Assembly (NCBI RefSeq): GCF_900106995.1
Contig: NZ_FNOK01000005.1
Coordinates: 248,001-312,000 of the forward strand
Reading direction: 5' to 3'
Length of the DNA stretch: 64,000 nt
Source of the DNA: Saccharopolyspora shandongensis
GTDB lineage: Bacteria; Actinomycetota; Actinomycetes; Mycobacteriales; Pseudonocardiaceae
Shown: piece after piece, positions 46,875 through 55,679 of the stretch
How the letters are laid out: every line of letters begins with the position of its first letter
How positions within the stretch are numbered: position 1 is the first letter of the stretch
Position numbers and translations under genes: made by a program
The notes under the pieces: model-generated
Told to the model about the DNA's origin: nothing
The model's database searches: none
Seen by the model: the letters and a program-made list of their open reading frames with translations, nothing else

Positions 46875-47282
46875 CTAGACCGTGCCGAGGACCTTCGTCA
46901 CGGAGATCTCGATCACCACGCGGGCCGGGTTCGGGCGGGGCTTCTTGTAGCGCTGCTCGTACCGGGCCTCGGCGTCGGCCACGGCGCCGGGATCGTCCCG
47001 CACCATGGCGCGACCCTCCAATGTGGACCAACGCCGTCCGTCGACCTGGCAGACCGAGGCGGGCACGCCTTCCGGCCCTGCGGCGAGGATCTGGCGCACC
47101 TTGTGCGAGGTGCCCGAGGAGATCACGCGCGCGATCGCCGACTCGACGTCGAGGGTCACGCCCACCGGAACGACGTGCGGTGTGCCGTCGCGGCGCACCG
47201 TCGTCAGCGTGCACAGGTGCCGTTCCTGCCAGAACTGCAGGAATTCCTCGCCCTTGCCGTCCAGTGGAGAATTCTGGCCCAC
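46875..47282 (-). CDS. pyridoxamine 5'-phosphate oxidase/F420-dependent family protein
   Basis: A 135-aa split-barrel flavin- or F420-binding protein: FLQFWQERHLCTLTTVRRDGTPHVVPVG at the N-terminus is typical of actinobacterial PPOX-class F420-dependent enzymes, then KVRQILA and VCQVDGRRWSTLEGRA. GTG 47282 is chosen for GGAGGGG eight nt upstream; the longer frame upstream is only a shadow of the helicase tail. It lies 55 nt after the helicase gene and 23 nt before cobL. The substrate is unknown. Confidence 0.88.
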   Translation of the reverse strand: MGQNSPLDGKGEEFLQFWQERHLCTLTTVRRDGTPHVVPVGVTLDVESAIARVISSGTSHKVRQILAAGPEGVPASVCQVDGRRWSTLEGRAMVRDDPGAVADAEARYEQRYKKPRPNPARVVIEISVTKVLGTV

Positions 47283-47337
47283 CGGTTTCCCCTCCTGCTC
47301 GGGTTGGTCCGCAGGCGTCGGCCCGCGTTCACAGGCG

Positions 47338-48948
47338 TCAGCCCCGGCGCGCACCGCCACGGTCGTTGCGGGTGCCGTGGCCGCCTCGCCGGGCACCGCG
47401 CCCGGACGGACCGTGCACGCCGCGGCCGGTGCGATCCCCGTGCGCGCCTTCGGCGCCGCGGCCGCTCTCGCGGCGCCCCTGGCCGTTGCCCTCCGCGCGG
47501 CGCGGCCTGCGGCTCGCCCTGGGCTCGCCGGGCTCGTGCTCGGTGCGCCGCTTCGCGCCTCGCGGCGCTTCGCCCTGCCTCGCACCGCCACTGCGCGGCG
47601 CGCCGCCCTGCTTCGCGTTCCTGCTGCGCGGCGCTTCGCGCCGCTTCGGGTCGACGATGGCGACGCCGTCGGGTTCGCGGGCTCCGGTCAGGCGCGCCAG
47701 TTCGGCGTCCGCCGGGCTGACCGTCGTGGTCGTGGCCGTGACCCCGGCCTGGTTGGCCATGGTCCGGAAGGCCTGCTTCTGGTCGTCCGTGACCAGGGTG
47801 ACGACGGTGCCGGTCGCGCCCGCCCGGGCGGTCCGGCCCGCTCGGTGCAGGTAGTCCTTGGGGTCGGCCGGCGGCTCGACGTGCACCACCAGGCTGACGT
47901 CGTCGACGTGGATGCCGCGGGCGGCGACGTTCGTCGCCACCAGGGTCTCGGTCTCGCCGGTCTTGAACTCGTCGAGGATCCGGGTACGAGCGTTCTGGGC
48001 CTTGCCGCCGTGCAGCGCCCCGGCCCGGATCCCGACCGCGCGCAGCTTCTTCGCGAGCCGGTCGGCGTGGTGCTTGGTGCGCACGAACATGATCGTGCGG
48101 CCTTCGCGGGCCGCGATGCGGGCGAGCACCGCCTGCTTCTCCGCAGCGGACACCAGGAGCTGGTGGTGCTCCATGCTGTCCACGCTCGCCGCCGGCGGCG
48201 CCAGCGAGTGCACCACCGGGTCGGTCATGTAGCGCTCGACGAGCTTGTCGACGTCGCCGTCCAGCGTCGCGGAGAACAGCAGGCGCTGGCCGTCGGCCGG
48301 GACCAGGTCGAGCAGCTCCCGGACCTGTGGCAGGAAGCCCATGTCCGCCATCTGGTCGGCCTCGTCGAGCGCGGTCCGCTCCACTTCGGACAGCACGCAG
48401 GTGCCCTGGCGCACGTGGTCGGCCAGCCGGCCGGGCGTCGCGACCAGCACGTCCACGCCCCGGCGCAGCGTGTCGGCCTGCCGGGTGAAGGAGGTGCCGC
48501 CGACGACCTCGCGGACGTAGAGGCCCAGCGCCTTGGCCAGCGGCTTGAGGGCGTCAGTGACCTGCGTCGCAAGTTCGCGGGTGGGCACCAGCACCAGCCC
48601 GCGCGGGTGCAGCGGGCGGGCGTTGCCCTGCTGCATCGCCAGCAGCGGCAGGCCGAAGGCCAGCGTCTTGCCGGAGCCGGTCTGGCCCCGGCCCAGCACG
48701 TCCCGCCCGGTCAGCGCGTCCGGGATGGTGGCCGCCTGGATCGGGAAGGCCTCGACCATCCCGCCGTCGGCCAGGGCGCGCACCAACCGCTTCGGCAGCC
48801 CGAGCTGGTCGAAGGGCGCCGGGTCGACGGCAGTGACGCCGACCTCGTCGAACAGGCTGCGCTTCGGTGCCGGCGGCTGGGATTGCGGGCGGCGCCGCCG
48901 GGGCCGCCGGGACGAGCGCGCGGGCGTGGTGAATGAACTTGATGGCAC
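47338..48948 (-). CDS. DEAD-box RNA helicase
   Basis: A 536-aa ATP-dependent RNA helicase. Motifs in order: Q-motif region (EAFPIQAATIPDALTG), Walker A GQTGSGKT, PTRELA, ATPGRLAD, DEAD (TALDEADQMADMGF), SAT (LLFSATLDGD), VATNVAARGIHV and HRAGRTARAG. The C-terminal ~110 residues form an Arg/Gly/Glu-rich RNA-binding tail common in actinobacterial RhlE/CsdA-type helicases. GTG 48948 is chosen because GGGAG lies seven nt upstream. A roughly 230-nt leader to the RIO kinase gene could hold regulation. Probably acts in cold response, RNA decay or ribosome assembly. Confidence 0.93.
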   Translation of the reverse strand: MPSSSFTTPARSSRRPRRRRPQSQPPAPKRSLFDEVGVTAVDPAPFDQLGLPKRLVRALADGGMVEAFPIQAATIPDALTGRDVLGRGQTGSGKTLAFGLPLLAMQQGNARPLHPRGLVLVPTRELATQVTDALKPLAKALGLYVREVVGGTSFTRQADTLRRGVDVLVATPGRLADHVRQGTCVLSEVERTALDEADQMADMGFLPQVRELLDLVPADGQRLLFSATLDGDVDKLVERYMTDPVVHSLAPPAASVDSMEHHQLLVSAAEKQAVLARIAAREGRTIMFVRTKHHADRLAKKLRAVGIRAGALHGGKAQNARTRILDEFKTGETETLVATNVAARGIHVDDVSLVVHVEPPADPKDYLHRAGRTARAGATGTVVTLVTDDQKQAFRTMANQAGVTATTTTVSPADAELARLTGAREPDGVAIVDPKRREAPRSRNAKQGGAPRSGGARQGEAPRGAKRRTEHEPGEPRASRRPRRAEGNGQGRRESGRGAEGAHGDRTGRGVHGPSGRGARRGGHGTRNDRGGARRG

Positions 48949-49176
48949 GAAGAAACTCCCGAGAGGTGGCACGTCACGGGGAGGCTTCGCGGAGGCCGCG
49001 TGCGATCGCAAGGACGAGCCCGGCGCATTCGCGCCGATAGGTGTGGATTTCCGAGTCCGTTGACTCGCGGACGACCGGTGGTTCTCCCGGCCGGGTTCAG
49101 CGCCGAGTCTAGCTGATCACGTGCGGTCGCCGGTGGCTGGCGTGCGCGACGGCCGGACCCGGCGCTGAGACCGCGG

Positions 49177-50139
49177 TCACATCACATTTCCCGCTGTGGC
49201 AAGGAGAACCGTCAGTTCCGCCGGATCTGCCAGGTGCTCGTCGGCGCCGCGGGCGCGGAACCAGCCGGCGATGTTGTCCGCGTCACGTCGCAGGAATTCG
49301 AGCCCCCGCGGATTCGCCGCGAGATCGACCGCCTGCGGCAGGTCGATCAGCATCAGCCTGCCGTCGTGCACGAGCACGTTGTACGCGGACAGGTCGCCGT
49401 GGGTGAAACCCAGCTCGGCCAGCCCCACGAGCGCGTCGACGAGTTGCAGCCAGAGCTCGTCGAGCTCGTCCGGCGTCGGCCGCAGCGCTGCGAGCCGCGG
49501 AGCCGCCGTCCCGTCGGCGGAGCCCAGGAACTCCAGCAGGACCTCGGTGCCGACGCGCTGCACGGGGTAGGGCACCGGCACGCCGGCCAGCCACAGCGAG
49601 GACAGCACGGCGAACTCGGCCACCGCCCACTGCTGCGCGATCATGCCGCGCCCGAACGAGCTGCGCTGATGCATCGCCCGCATCTCGCGGGACTTGCGCA
49701 TCTGCCGGCCTTCGAGATAACCCGCGTCGCGGTGGAACATCCGGTGGTCCATGTCCCGGTACCGCTTCGCCGCGAGCAGGCAGGAACTCCCACCGGGCAA
49801 CGACCTGCGCAGCAGGTGCACGTCGGCTTCCTTGCCGGTCTTGAGCACGCCCAGCTCGTGGTCGACCGCGGCCAGCTCGGTCACCAGCCAGGGCGGGTGC
49901 GGCCCGGGGCCGCGTTCGCCGGTGTCCCAGGTGGACCAGCGGTCGGCGCCGTCGGGCACCGGTTGTGGTTCCGGCTCGTCGCGCAGCTCGGCGAGCCGGG
50001 TGCGTTCCTCCTCGGTGAGTCGGCCGCGACGCATCGGCTCGTCGTCGAAGCGGCGCTTCTTCGACGGCTTCGGCTGGCGGTTCTTGATCGGCTTCGTGGT
50101 GCGGATGAAATCCGAGTCGTACTCGTCGTACGCAGACAA
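49177..50139 (-). CDS. RIO-family (RIO1-like) serine kinase
   Basis: A 320-aa atypical protein kinase. The N-terminal ~90 residues are charged. Then come LKTGKEADVHLL (Gly-rich loop), LAAKRYRDMDHRMFHRD with the ATP-anchoring Lys, the catalytic loop THGDLSAYNVLVHDGRL and the metal-binding IDLPQAVD (IDxPQ is RIO-specific). The start is TTG 50139 with GAGGAG nine nt upstream, giving SAYDEYDSDFIRTT; the longer frame upstream is antisense to the YaaA gene. RIO1 kinases act in ribosome maturation in eukaryotes; the bacterial role is not settled. Confidence 0.88.
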   Translation of the reverse strand: MSAYDEYDSDFIRTTKPIKNRQPKPSKKRRFDDEPMRRGRLTEEERTRLAELRDEPEPQPVPDGADRWSTWDTGERGPGPHPPWLVTELAAVDHELGVLKTGKEADVHLLRRSLPGGSSCLLAAKRYRDMDHRMFHRDAGYLEGRQMRKSREMRAMHQRSSFGRGMIAQQWAVAEFAVLSSLWLAGVPVPYPVQRVGTEVLLEFLGSADGTAAPRLAALRPTPDELDELWLQLVDALVGLAELGFTHGDLSAYNVLVHDGRLMLIDLPQAVDLAANPRGLEFLRRDADNIAGWFRARGADEHLADPAELTVLLATAGNVM

Positions 50140-50366
50140 GATCTGGTGCTCCTCAAGCGGGACCTCCGCCGGGCACCGGTGTTTCAGCGCACGTGTGGCG
50201 GAGAGAGGCGGGTTCGGGGGTAGCTGCGCGGAATACGCACGCGCGCGAAGGTCACAAAAGCCACCATGTCGAACCTCCCTCCAGCTTTCCGAGCTGCGTG
50301 AACTGGTCGAAGCAAGTTTGATCGATCGACGGCCGCCGCCGCAACCGAATTTCCGCGCCCGGAACG

Positions 50367-51110
50367 TCAGGCCCGGACGACGACGCAGAGCCCGCGGGCG
50401 CCCTCGCGCTCCACCTGCAGCCCGGCGTCGTTGGCCACGTCGAGGACGTCCTCGAGCGAGCCGGCTTCCTGGGGCGTCCGGGCCAGGGCCCGGGCCAGCT
50501 TCCCCTTGTGCGACTTGTTGTGGTGGCTGACGACTTTCCGCTTGCCCGCGGCGTCTTCGGACAGCACGCGAACCGCGACGGCGTTCGGCACCTTGGCCAG
50601 CGCCGCGTACACGCCCGACCGCAGGTCGACCACCAGCGAGTCGGCGTCGGCGAGCACCGGCTCCAGCGCCGGGCGCCACACGCTGCGCAGCGTCCCGAAC
50701 CCGGGCAGCGCGCTGCCCCCGGACAGGCGGTAGGCGGGGATCGCGTCGGTGCCTCGGACCAGCCCGAACAGCGCCGAAGCGACGACCATCCGGGCATCGG
50801 CCCGCGCGCGCTCGGCGGCCGACAGCGACCGGACGTCGAGCGCGTCGTAGAGCACCCCGGTGTAGCGCTCGAGCGCCGGAGCCGTGGGCGAATCCCACAG
50901 CTCTGCGTTGCGCTCGACCTCCTCCACCTGGCGCTCCGACAGCCCCAGCGCGGTCAGGCTGGCGGGCACGTCATCGGCCAAAGTGGACAGTGCCTCGATC
51001 AGCTTCCGCCGGGTGGGCGTCAACTCCGGATGCGACAGGGCGTCCAGGTCCAGCGGCGCCCCGGCGCCACCGACGGCCTTGGTCTCCGAAGGAGGAAGCA
51101 GAACCAACAC
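50367..51110 (-). CDS. YaaA-family (DUF328) peroxide stress protein
   Basis: A 247-aa YaaA/UPF0246 protein. It begins MLVLLPPSETK, the family hallmark, with RYTGVLYDALD, VVASALFGLVRGTDAIPAYRLS, VVDLRSGVYAAL and VVSHHNKSHKGKLAR. The GTG at 51110 is the start. YaaA lowers free iron and DNA damage under H2O2 stress in E. coli; the same role is assumed here. 58 nt separate it from repeat copy A. Confidence 0.9.
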   Translation of the reverse strand: MLVLLPPSETKAVGGAGAPLDLDALSHPELTPTRRKLIEALSTLADDVPASLTALGLSERQVEEVERNAELWDSPTAPALERYTGVLYDALDVRSLSAAERARADARMVVASALFGLVRGTDAIPAYRLSGGSALPGFGTLRSVWRPALEPVLADADSLVVDLRSGVYAALAKVPNAVAVRVLSEDAAGKRKVVSHHNKSHKGKLARALARTPQEAGSLEDVLDVANDAGLQVEREGARGLCVVVRA

Positions 51111-51167
51111 CCCGCCAGGCTAAACGGTCCCGACCCAACGATCCGGCACCCCTCGTTCGGTTGGTGG

Positions 51168-51452
51168 CAGTTTCAATGAGGTTTTTCCAACCTCAGTTTG
51201 CGTGGCGGTGCGGGTAGCGGAACCTCAGAGGCTTCCTGGTCTGTGGGTGCCCTGACTTATGTATGTCCGGTACACGGCGTCAGGGCCGTCCTCGCCGAGG
51301 GAACCCCGAAGGGGTGGGCGCCGTGAACCCGCGGCGGTGCAGGTGTCGTAGGTGGGTTATGCGCCTGCGGCGCATGCGGCACCCCATCGACGTGCAGCTT
51401 TGCGACCCGCGGCTGCGGGCTCACCAGGATGAAAAACCCTCAATTGAAACTG
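51168..51452 (+). repeat. repeat element copy A with terminal inverted repeats
   Basis: A 285-bp element. The left end is CAGTTTCAATGAGG-TTTTTCCAACCTC; the right end, read inverted, is CAGTTTCAATTGAGGG-TTTTTCATCCTG. The interior (GCGTGGCGGTGCGGGTAGCGG, CCCTGACTTATGTATG, GGCGTCAGGGCCGTCCTCGCC and GGGTTCACGGCGCCC inverted) matches copy B at 55680-55982, which points the other way. It encodes no transposase, so it is MITE-like or REP-like. Its right end supplies the stop codon of the DUF559 gene part at 51440. Confidence 0.8.
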
Positions 51453-51801
51453 CCGTTCCTCCGGTGGGTGAGTGCCTCGTGGATCGATGAGACGACGTGG
51501 TCGATGGACGTTTGCATGTGCTTGTTCGTTACAACGATGACGATCCAGCCTGATTCGTTGAGGCGCAGTCGGCGGGCCTCGTCCCTGCGGAACTGCTCTG
51601 GGCCGGCGTGCCAGTGACCGTCGTATTCGACAGCAACTCGTTCGGCGGGGAAGGCCAAGTCGACGCGCGCTATGAACCGGCCCTCGGCGAATACCTCGAG
51701 TTGCGACGTCGGATCCAGGCCGCGCAGGTTGAGCTCGACGCGTAGCACTGATTCGGGGATGGATTCGGCGCGGCCGTCCAAGTAGGGCAGCCGATGCCGG
51801 G
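51440..51801 (-). pseudogene. C-terminal part of split AbiEi/DUF559-type gene
   Basis: The C-terminal ~120 residues of an actinobacterial DUF559 (Vsr-like PD-(D/E)XK) protein: RLPYLDGRAESIPESVLRVE, RFIARVDLAFPAERVAVEYDG, RRDEARRLRLNESGWIVIVV and HVVSSIHEALTHRRNG. It lacks its own N-terminus; the open frame further up to 52159 is unrelated sequence. The missing N-terminal part is at 55049-55592. Joining the two at the shared GCCGATGCCGGG gives one open frame of 297 codons plus stop. The stop TGA is inside the terminal repeat of copy A. Confidence 0.85.
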
Positions 51802-51928
51802 TCTTCGAACTTAACCGTGCCCGGTGGGCACGGTCCGCTGTCAGGGTCTTGACGGGTGCAGAACGTCCGTGACGCTCTGTGATTCTTCGAGTTGCGACGC
51901 TTGAAGGATCACGTGAAGGGCCACGGGC

Positions 51929-52125
51929 TTGTCCAACGATACGACGCGGCTGTTCGGCTTGGTCGGGGTGGAGGTGGTCGGCGTCGAGGTCGGCGCCGAC
52001 GACATTCCGATGCTGGCCCTGGTCACCTGCGATGAGCAGGCCCGATGCTGTCCCGACTGTGGGGTGCGGTCCGGGCGGCCGCACTCCTGGGTACGCACTC
52101 GTCCGCGGGACCTGCCCGTGGTAAG
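51929..52125 (+). pseudogene. ISL3-family transposase N-terminal fragment
   Basis: About 65 residues match the N-terminus of actinobacterial ISL3 transposases: LFGLVGVEVVGVEVGADDIP and the zinc-binding CCPDCGVRSGRPHSW followed by VRTRPRDLPV. The match stops near 52125, and the catalytic DDE domain is absent. It starts at TTG 51929. It is an IS remnant at the left edge of the insert. Confidence 0.65.
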
Positions 52126-52192
52126 TCACGTATCGCCGAACCCTGATCGGGAGATACATAAAGGATTCATATAAAGCTGCTATGCTTCAGGC

Positions 52193-52651
52193 ATGAGTCG
52201 CCGAGACGCCGCGCACGGCGCTGCCGATGCCATCGGGTCAGCCCTCTACGGTCTGGCCACCAGGGCCGTGAGACGCCTTCCCCGCGACATGAGCCTGACG
52301 TCCGCCGCCACCTTGGCCACCCTGGACAAGACCGGCCCGCGACGGATCACCGATCTGGCGGTGGCCGAGGGCGTCACCCAGCCCGCGATGACCGTCCTGG
52401 TCCGGGTGATGGAGGAATCCGGGCTGGTCGAGCGGAAGGGCGATCCGTCCGACAAGCGGGTCACGCTGGTGTGCCTGACCGAGGCCGGCGCGTCGTACGT
52501 CCGGACGCGACGCCAGGCGGGCGTCGACGCGTACGCGCGGTTGATCGACGAACTCACCGGTGACGAGGTCGAGGCCTTGGCAGCAGCCCTTCCGGCGCTG
52601 CTGCATCTGGCGGAGCTCGAAAGTCACGCCCGAGAGGAGCCGGACCGGTGA
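52193..52651 (+). CDS. MarR-family transcriptional regulator
   Basis: A 152-aa winged-HTH repressor. The core is MSLTSAATLATLDKTGPRRITDLAVAEGVTQPAMTVLVRVME, then the wing GLVERKGDPSDKRVTLVCLTEAG. The ATG at 52193 is preceded by an AT-rich promoter-like stretch (52140-52190). The stop overlaps the MFS GTG by 4 nt, so it controls and is co-translated with that exporter. Cargo of the insert. Confidence 0.92.
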   Translation: MSRRDAAHGAADAIGSALYGLATRAVRRLPRDMSLTSAATLATLDKTGPRRITDLAVAEGVTQPAMTVLVRVMEESGLVERKGDPSDKRVTLVCLTEAGASYVRTRRQAGVDAYARLIDELTGDEVEALAAALPALLHLAELESHAREEPDR

Positions 52652-54096
52652 CCGCGGCCCAGGCTCATGACCAGCCCATGAGCACTGCCCTGATACGTTC
52701 CGAGGCACGTCTGCTGGTCCCCGCCCTGATGTTCATCGCCCTGGTCGTGGCGGCGGTCGCCAGCCTCGGGGCGCCGCTCATCACCAGCGTGGCGACCACG
52801 TTCCACGTCTCCCTCGACAGCGCGCAGTGGACGCTGACCATCGCCCTGCTCAGCGGCGCCGTCGCCACACCCGTCCTAGGCCGGCTCGGAGCCGGTCCGC
52901 ACCGGCGGGTCACGATTCTCGCCACGCTGGCGATCGTCGTCGTCGGCAGCGCGCTCACCGTGCTGCCGCTGCCGTTCGCCTGGCTGCTCGTGGGCAGAGC
53001 GGCTCAAGGCGTCGGACTCGGTCTCACGGCGCTGATGATGGGCGTGGCCCGCGACCATCTTCCCGAGGAGCGCAGCGCGGCCACGATCGCCCTGATCTCA
53101 GTGGTCTCCATCATCGGAGCCGGCGTCGGCTACCCGCTGGCCGCGCTGCTCGCCGAGTTCGGCGGACTGCGGGCCGCCTACGGCCTCGGCCTGCTCGTCA
53201 CCGCCATCGCCTTCGTGACCGCGTGGCGCTCCATGCCCGCAGCTCCCGAAGGCCGCTCCGCTCACGTGAACGTGGCCGGTGCGCTCGTCCTGGCGGGTGG
53301 ACTGCTCCTCGTCCTGTTCCTGGCCGGCGAGAGGAGCCTGTGGAGCCGACACCTCGCCGTGGCGGTGACCCTTGCCGTCGCCGCCGTACTCCTGCTCTGC
53401 GTCTGGGCCGTTTCCGAACTGCGAACCAAGACGCCCCTGCTCGACGTCCGGGCGGTACGGCACCCGGCGGTCGCCGGGGCGAACATCGCCATGTTCGTCG
53501 GCGGGAGCGGCATGTACCTCCTGCTCACGCTCATCACCCGCTACGCGCAGACGCCGCACAGCGCCGGCTACGGCTTCGGACTGACCACCTTCGTGGCGGG
53601 GCTGGTCCTCATCCCGTTCTCCGTGCTGGGGTTCGTCGCCGGCAAGCTCACGCCGCGGGTCCGCGAACGGATCGACGGCCCCTTGCTCCTGGCCGGCAGC
53701 GCCGCCATCGTCGGCGGCGGGTTCGTCCTGTTCGCCACCGCCCGGTCCAACCTGGCCGAACTGCTCGCGGCCATGGGCGTGCTGGGCTTCGGCGTCGGCA
53801 GCTTCTCGGCCGCCATGCCCGGCGTCATCCTGGCCGTCACCCCCAAGAGCGAGACGTCGAGCGCCATGAGCTTCAACTACGTCGTCCGCAGCGTCGGGTA
53901 CTCCCTGGGCAGCGCCATCGGCGGCCTGATCCTCGCCGCGGGCACCGGCCCCGGCCACCTCTTCCCCGACGACAGCGCCTACACCACCGCGGCGCTGGTC
54001 GGCATCGGCGCCATGGCGATCACGACGCTGACAAGCCTCGCCCTCGCCCGCCGACGCTCACCCGAGACCAATCCGATCACAGCCCCATCCGGTTGA
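52648..54096 (+). CDS. MFS multidrug exporter (DHA2-like)
   Basis: A 482-aa permease with about 14 hydrophobic segments, typical of the DHA2 drug:H+ antiporters. It has WTLTIALLSGAVATPVLGRL (loop 2-3 region with RLGAGPHRR) and motif C ISVVSIIGAGVGYPLAALL. GTG 52648 overlaps the marR stop (GTGA). Paired with a MarR repressor it is probably inducible efflux of a toxic compound. Base composition is as high in GC as the chromosome, so the donor was probably another actinomycete. Confidence 0.92.
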   Translation: MTAAQAHDQPMSTALIRSEARLLVPALMFIALVVAAVASLGAPLITSVATTFHVSLDSAQWTLTIALLSGAVATPVLGRLGAGPHRRVTILATLAIVVVGSALTVLPLPFAWLLVGRAAQGVGLGLTALMMGVARDHLPEERSAATIALISVVSIIGAGVGYPLAALLAEFGGLRAAYGLGLLVTAIAFVTAWRSMPAAPEGRSAHVNVAGALVLAGGLLLVLFLAGERSLWSRHLAVAVTLAVAAVLLLCVWAVSELRTKTPLLDVRAVRHPAVAGANIAMFVGGSGMYLLLTLITRYAQTPHSAGYGFGLTTFVAGLVLIPFSVLGFVAGKLTPRVRERIDGPLLLAGSAAIVGGGFVLFATARSNLAELLAAMGVLGFGVGSFSAAMPGVILAVTPKSETSSAMSFNYVVRSVGYSLGSAIGGLILAAGTGPGHLFPDDSAYTTAALVGIGAMAITTLTSLALARRRSPETNPITAPSG

Positions 54097-54189
54097 TCGA
54101 CGTCGTCCCCGTCGGCTCGCTGACCAACAGCGCGCCGGCGATGGATCTGAGTATGTTTCTGATGATCAATTCCGAACACAGGAGGAACC

Positions 54190-54486
54190 GTGGCCAAGGG
54201 CTACTGGGTCAGCGTCTACCCCACCATCGAGGACCCCGAGAGGCTTGATGTCTACAACGAACTGGCAGGTCTAGCCGTCGCGGCCGCGGGCGGGCGGGTG
54301 CTCGCCGGCATCGGCAGCCGGGTCGACGCACACGAAGCCGGAATCGCCGAGCGCGTCGTCCTGATCGAGTTCGACAGCTTCGAACAGGCGGTCGCCGCAC
54401 GCGCGAGCGCGGCCTACCAGGAGGCGCTGGCCGAACTCCCCGACGGCTTCGAGCGCGACTTCCGCATCATCGAAGGCCTCGACTGA
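54190..54486 (+). CDS. DUF1330 family protein
   Basis: A 98-aa small ferredoxin-like dimeric alpha/beta-barrel protein: KGYWVSVYPTIEDPERLDVY at the start, GGRVLAGIGSRVDAHEAG, RVVLIEFDSFEQAVAARASAAYQEAL and RDFRIIEGLD, all matching DUF1330. GTG 54190 has a perfect AGGAGG six nt upstream. The function is unknown. It follows the MFS gene by 93 nt and may belong to the same cargo operon. Confidence 0.88.
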   Translation: MAKGYWVSVYPTIEDPERLDVYNELAGLAVAAAGGRVLAGIGSRVDAHEAGIAERVVLIEFDSFEQAVAARASAAYQEALAELPDGFERDFRIIEGLD

Positions 54487-54531
54487 CGACCGAGGCTGCG
54501 TCGGCGACGAACACGAAGCCGACTGCGGTGA

Positions 54532-55048
54532 TCACCCCGGCTCGTCAGCGCGCCGCACCGTCGCGAACAGCGTCAGGCCAGTGGCATCGGCGGTGATGTC
54601 CAGTCCGGCGACGGTTCCCGGCGGCGCGGCGGCACGGACGTCGGCCTCGATGTCGGCGGGGGTGCGTTCGACGAGGTTCCAGCGGCCGATGTGGGTCATC
54701 AGGGCGGCGTAGGGGTTCGGGGTCGCGATGTTGGAGAAGTAGAACGTGCCTCCAGGGCGGCACAGGCGGGACAGAGTGGTGCGGATCAGGGCTCGGGCGA
54801 AGCGTCCTTCGAGGTAGTCGAAGAGGCCTCCGGCCAGGATCAGGTCGAAGGGGCCGTGGTCGGCGGCCAGGTGGGCGGCGGTGCGCAGGACGTTGCCGGG
54901 GGCCGCGGCGGTCTGGGCGCGGGTCGCGGGCGGCAGGTGTGTGAGGGCGTACTGGAGGGCGTCGGGGGCGACGTCGTTGAGGACCAGGCGGTCGGCGGGG
55001 TGCAGGAGAGCCGGGTCGACTCGGCGCAGGTCGGCGGCGCCTCCGGAC
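54532..55048 (-). pseudogene. SAM-dependent methyltransferase, N-terminus lost
   Basis: The frame reads VLNDVAPDALQYALTHL, PFDLILAGGLFDYLEGRFA, LSRLCRPGGTFYFSNIATPN and ends ATGLTLFATVRRADEPG, the later motifs of a class I methyltransferase. The SAM-binding GxGxG motif and everything before it are absent; upstream of 55048 the frame runs into the AbiEi-like gene part in a different codon phase. It was cut when the insert joined the host gene at the 12-bp repeat. Confidence 0.7.
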
Positions 55049-55592
55049 GCCGATGCCGGGCAAGCACGACCCCGTTGTCGCGACGCCCGGAAAGGAACTT
55101 CGCGATCCCTTCCCGGGTGATCAAGCCCCCGTGCAGCAGCGCATCGCAGTGCGCGATCGACAGCGACATGGAACGGCGCTTCAGGAGGTCGAATGCGGTG
55201 CGCTCGATGCCCGCCAACCTGATCCCGTGCCAAACCTCGTGTTCGAAATCGTAGGTTCGCACCGCCGAGCAGCGGAGTCCTTGCCGGCGGTGCATGCCGT
55301 ACTCGCGGGGCACGATTACATCCACCGGGGTCGAGAAGTCGGCCAAGGCAACCCCGCGAAGGGTCGCCGAGGACAATCCCGTGAGCATGGCTTTCGCAGG
55401 CAGCCGCATCGCCGCTGCCAAGCACTTGAGTTCGTGCGTCAGCGGTGTTCCGCTCGTCGTGTACACACCGTGGAGGACTCGGCAGAAGGCCGAACTGCGC
55501 AGGTGAGTATCGGTGAGTCCCGCGGTCAGGGCCTCGGAGCGGAGGAACAGCTTGTGTTCATTGCCTAGCTGGGGAATTTTGGACGTGGTCAC
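55049..55592 (-). pseudogene. N-terminal part of split AbiEi/DUF559-type gene
   Basis: From the start at 55592 the frame gives ~181 residues of the N-terminal region usual in actinobacterial AbiEi-like/DUF559 proteins: LFLRSEALTAGLTDTHLRSS, RVLHGVYTTSG, AAMRLPAKAMLTGLSSATLRG, VDVIVPREYG, LAGIERTAFDLLKRR and ITREGIAKFLSGRRDNG. After VVLARHR the sequence switches to foreign methyltransferase DNA; the frame runs on to 54840 as junk. Joined to 51440-51789 it restores a full-length gene. It may still make a truncated protein. Confidence 0.85.
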
Positions 55593-55679
55593 GCTCTATA
55601 AGAGGAAGATATCCCGTTTCCGGATACACCAGGGCCCGAATTTGTGGACAACTTCAGTCGTCTGTGGATAACTGAATCC

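Larger units (their letters stand above)
51790..55060. mobile_element. ~3.26 kb insertion in DUF559 gene, 12-bp direct repeat at both ends
   Basis: GCCGATGCCGGG occurs at 51790-51801 and 55049-55060, in the same orientation and codon phase, at the two broken ends of one gene. Between lie an ISL3 transposase fragment, marR, an MFS gene, a DUF1330 gene and a methyltransferase lacking its N-terminus. Neither end carries recognisable long terminal inverted repeats, so this may be a target duplication of an unknown element, or recombination at a short homology. Confidence 0.75.

Noticed and set aside
51168..51452. Possible CRISPR repeat, because GTTTCAAT/ATTGAAAC ends resemble CRISPR repeat termini
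   Set aside because: The motif occurs only once at each end of a ~290-bp element, with no array of equal spacers and no cas genes.
53098..53958. 286-aa minus-strand frame opposite the MFS exporter
   Set aside because: Composition is Gly/Glu/Gln/His-rich shadow coding; the plus-strand exporter has clear helices and motifs.
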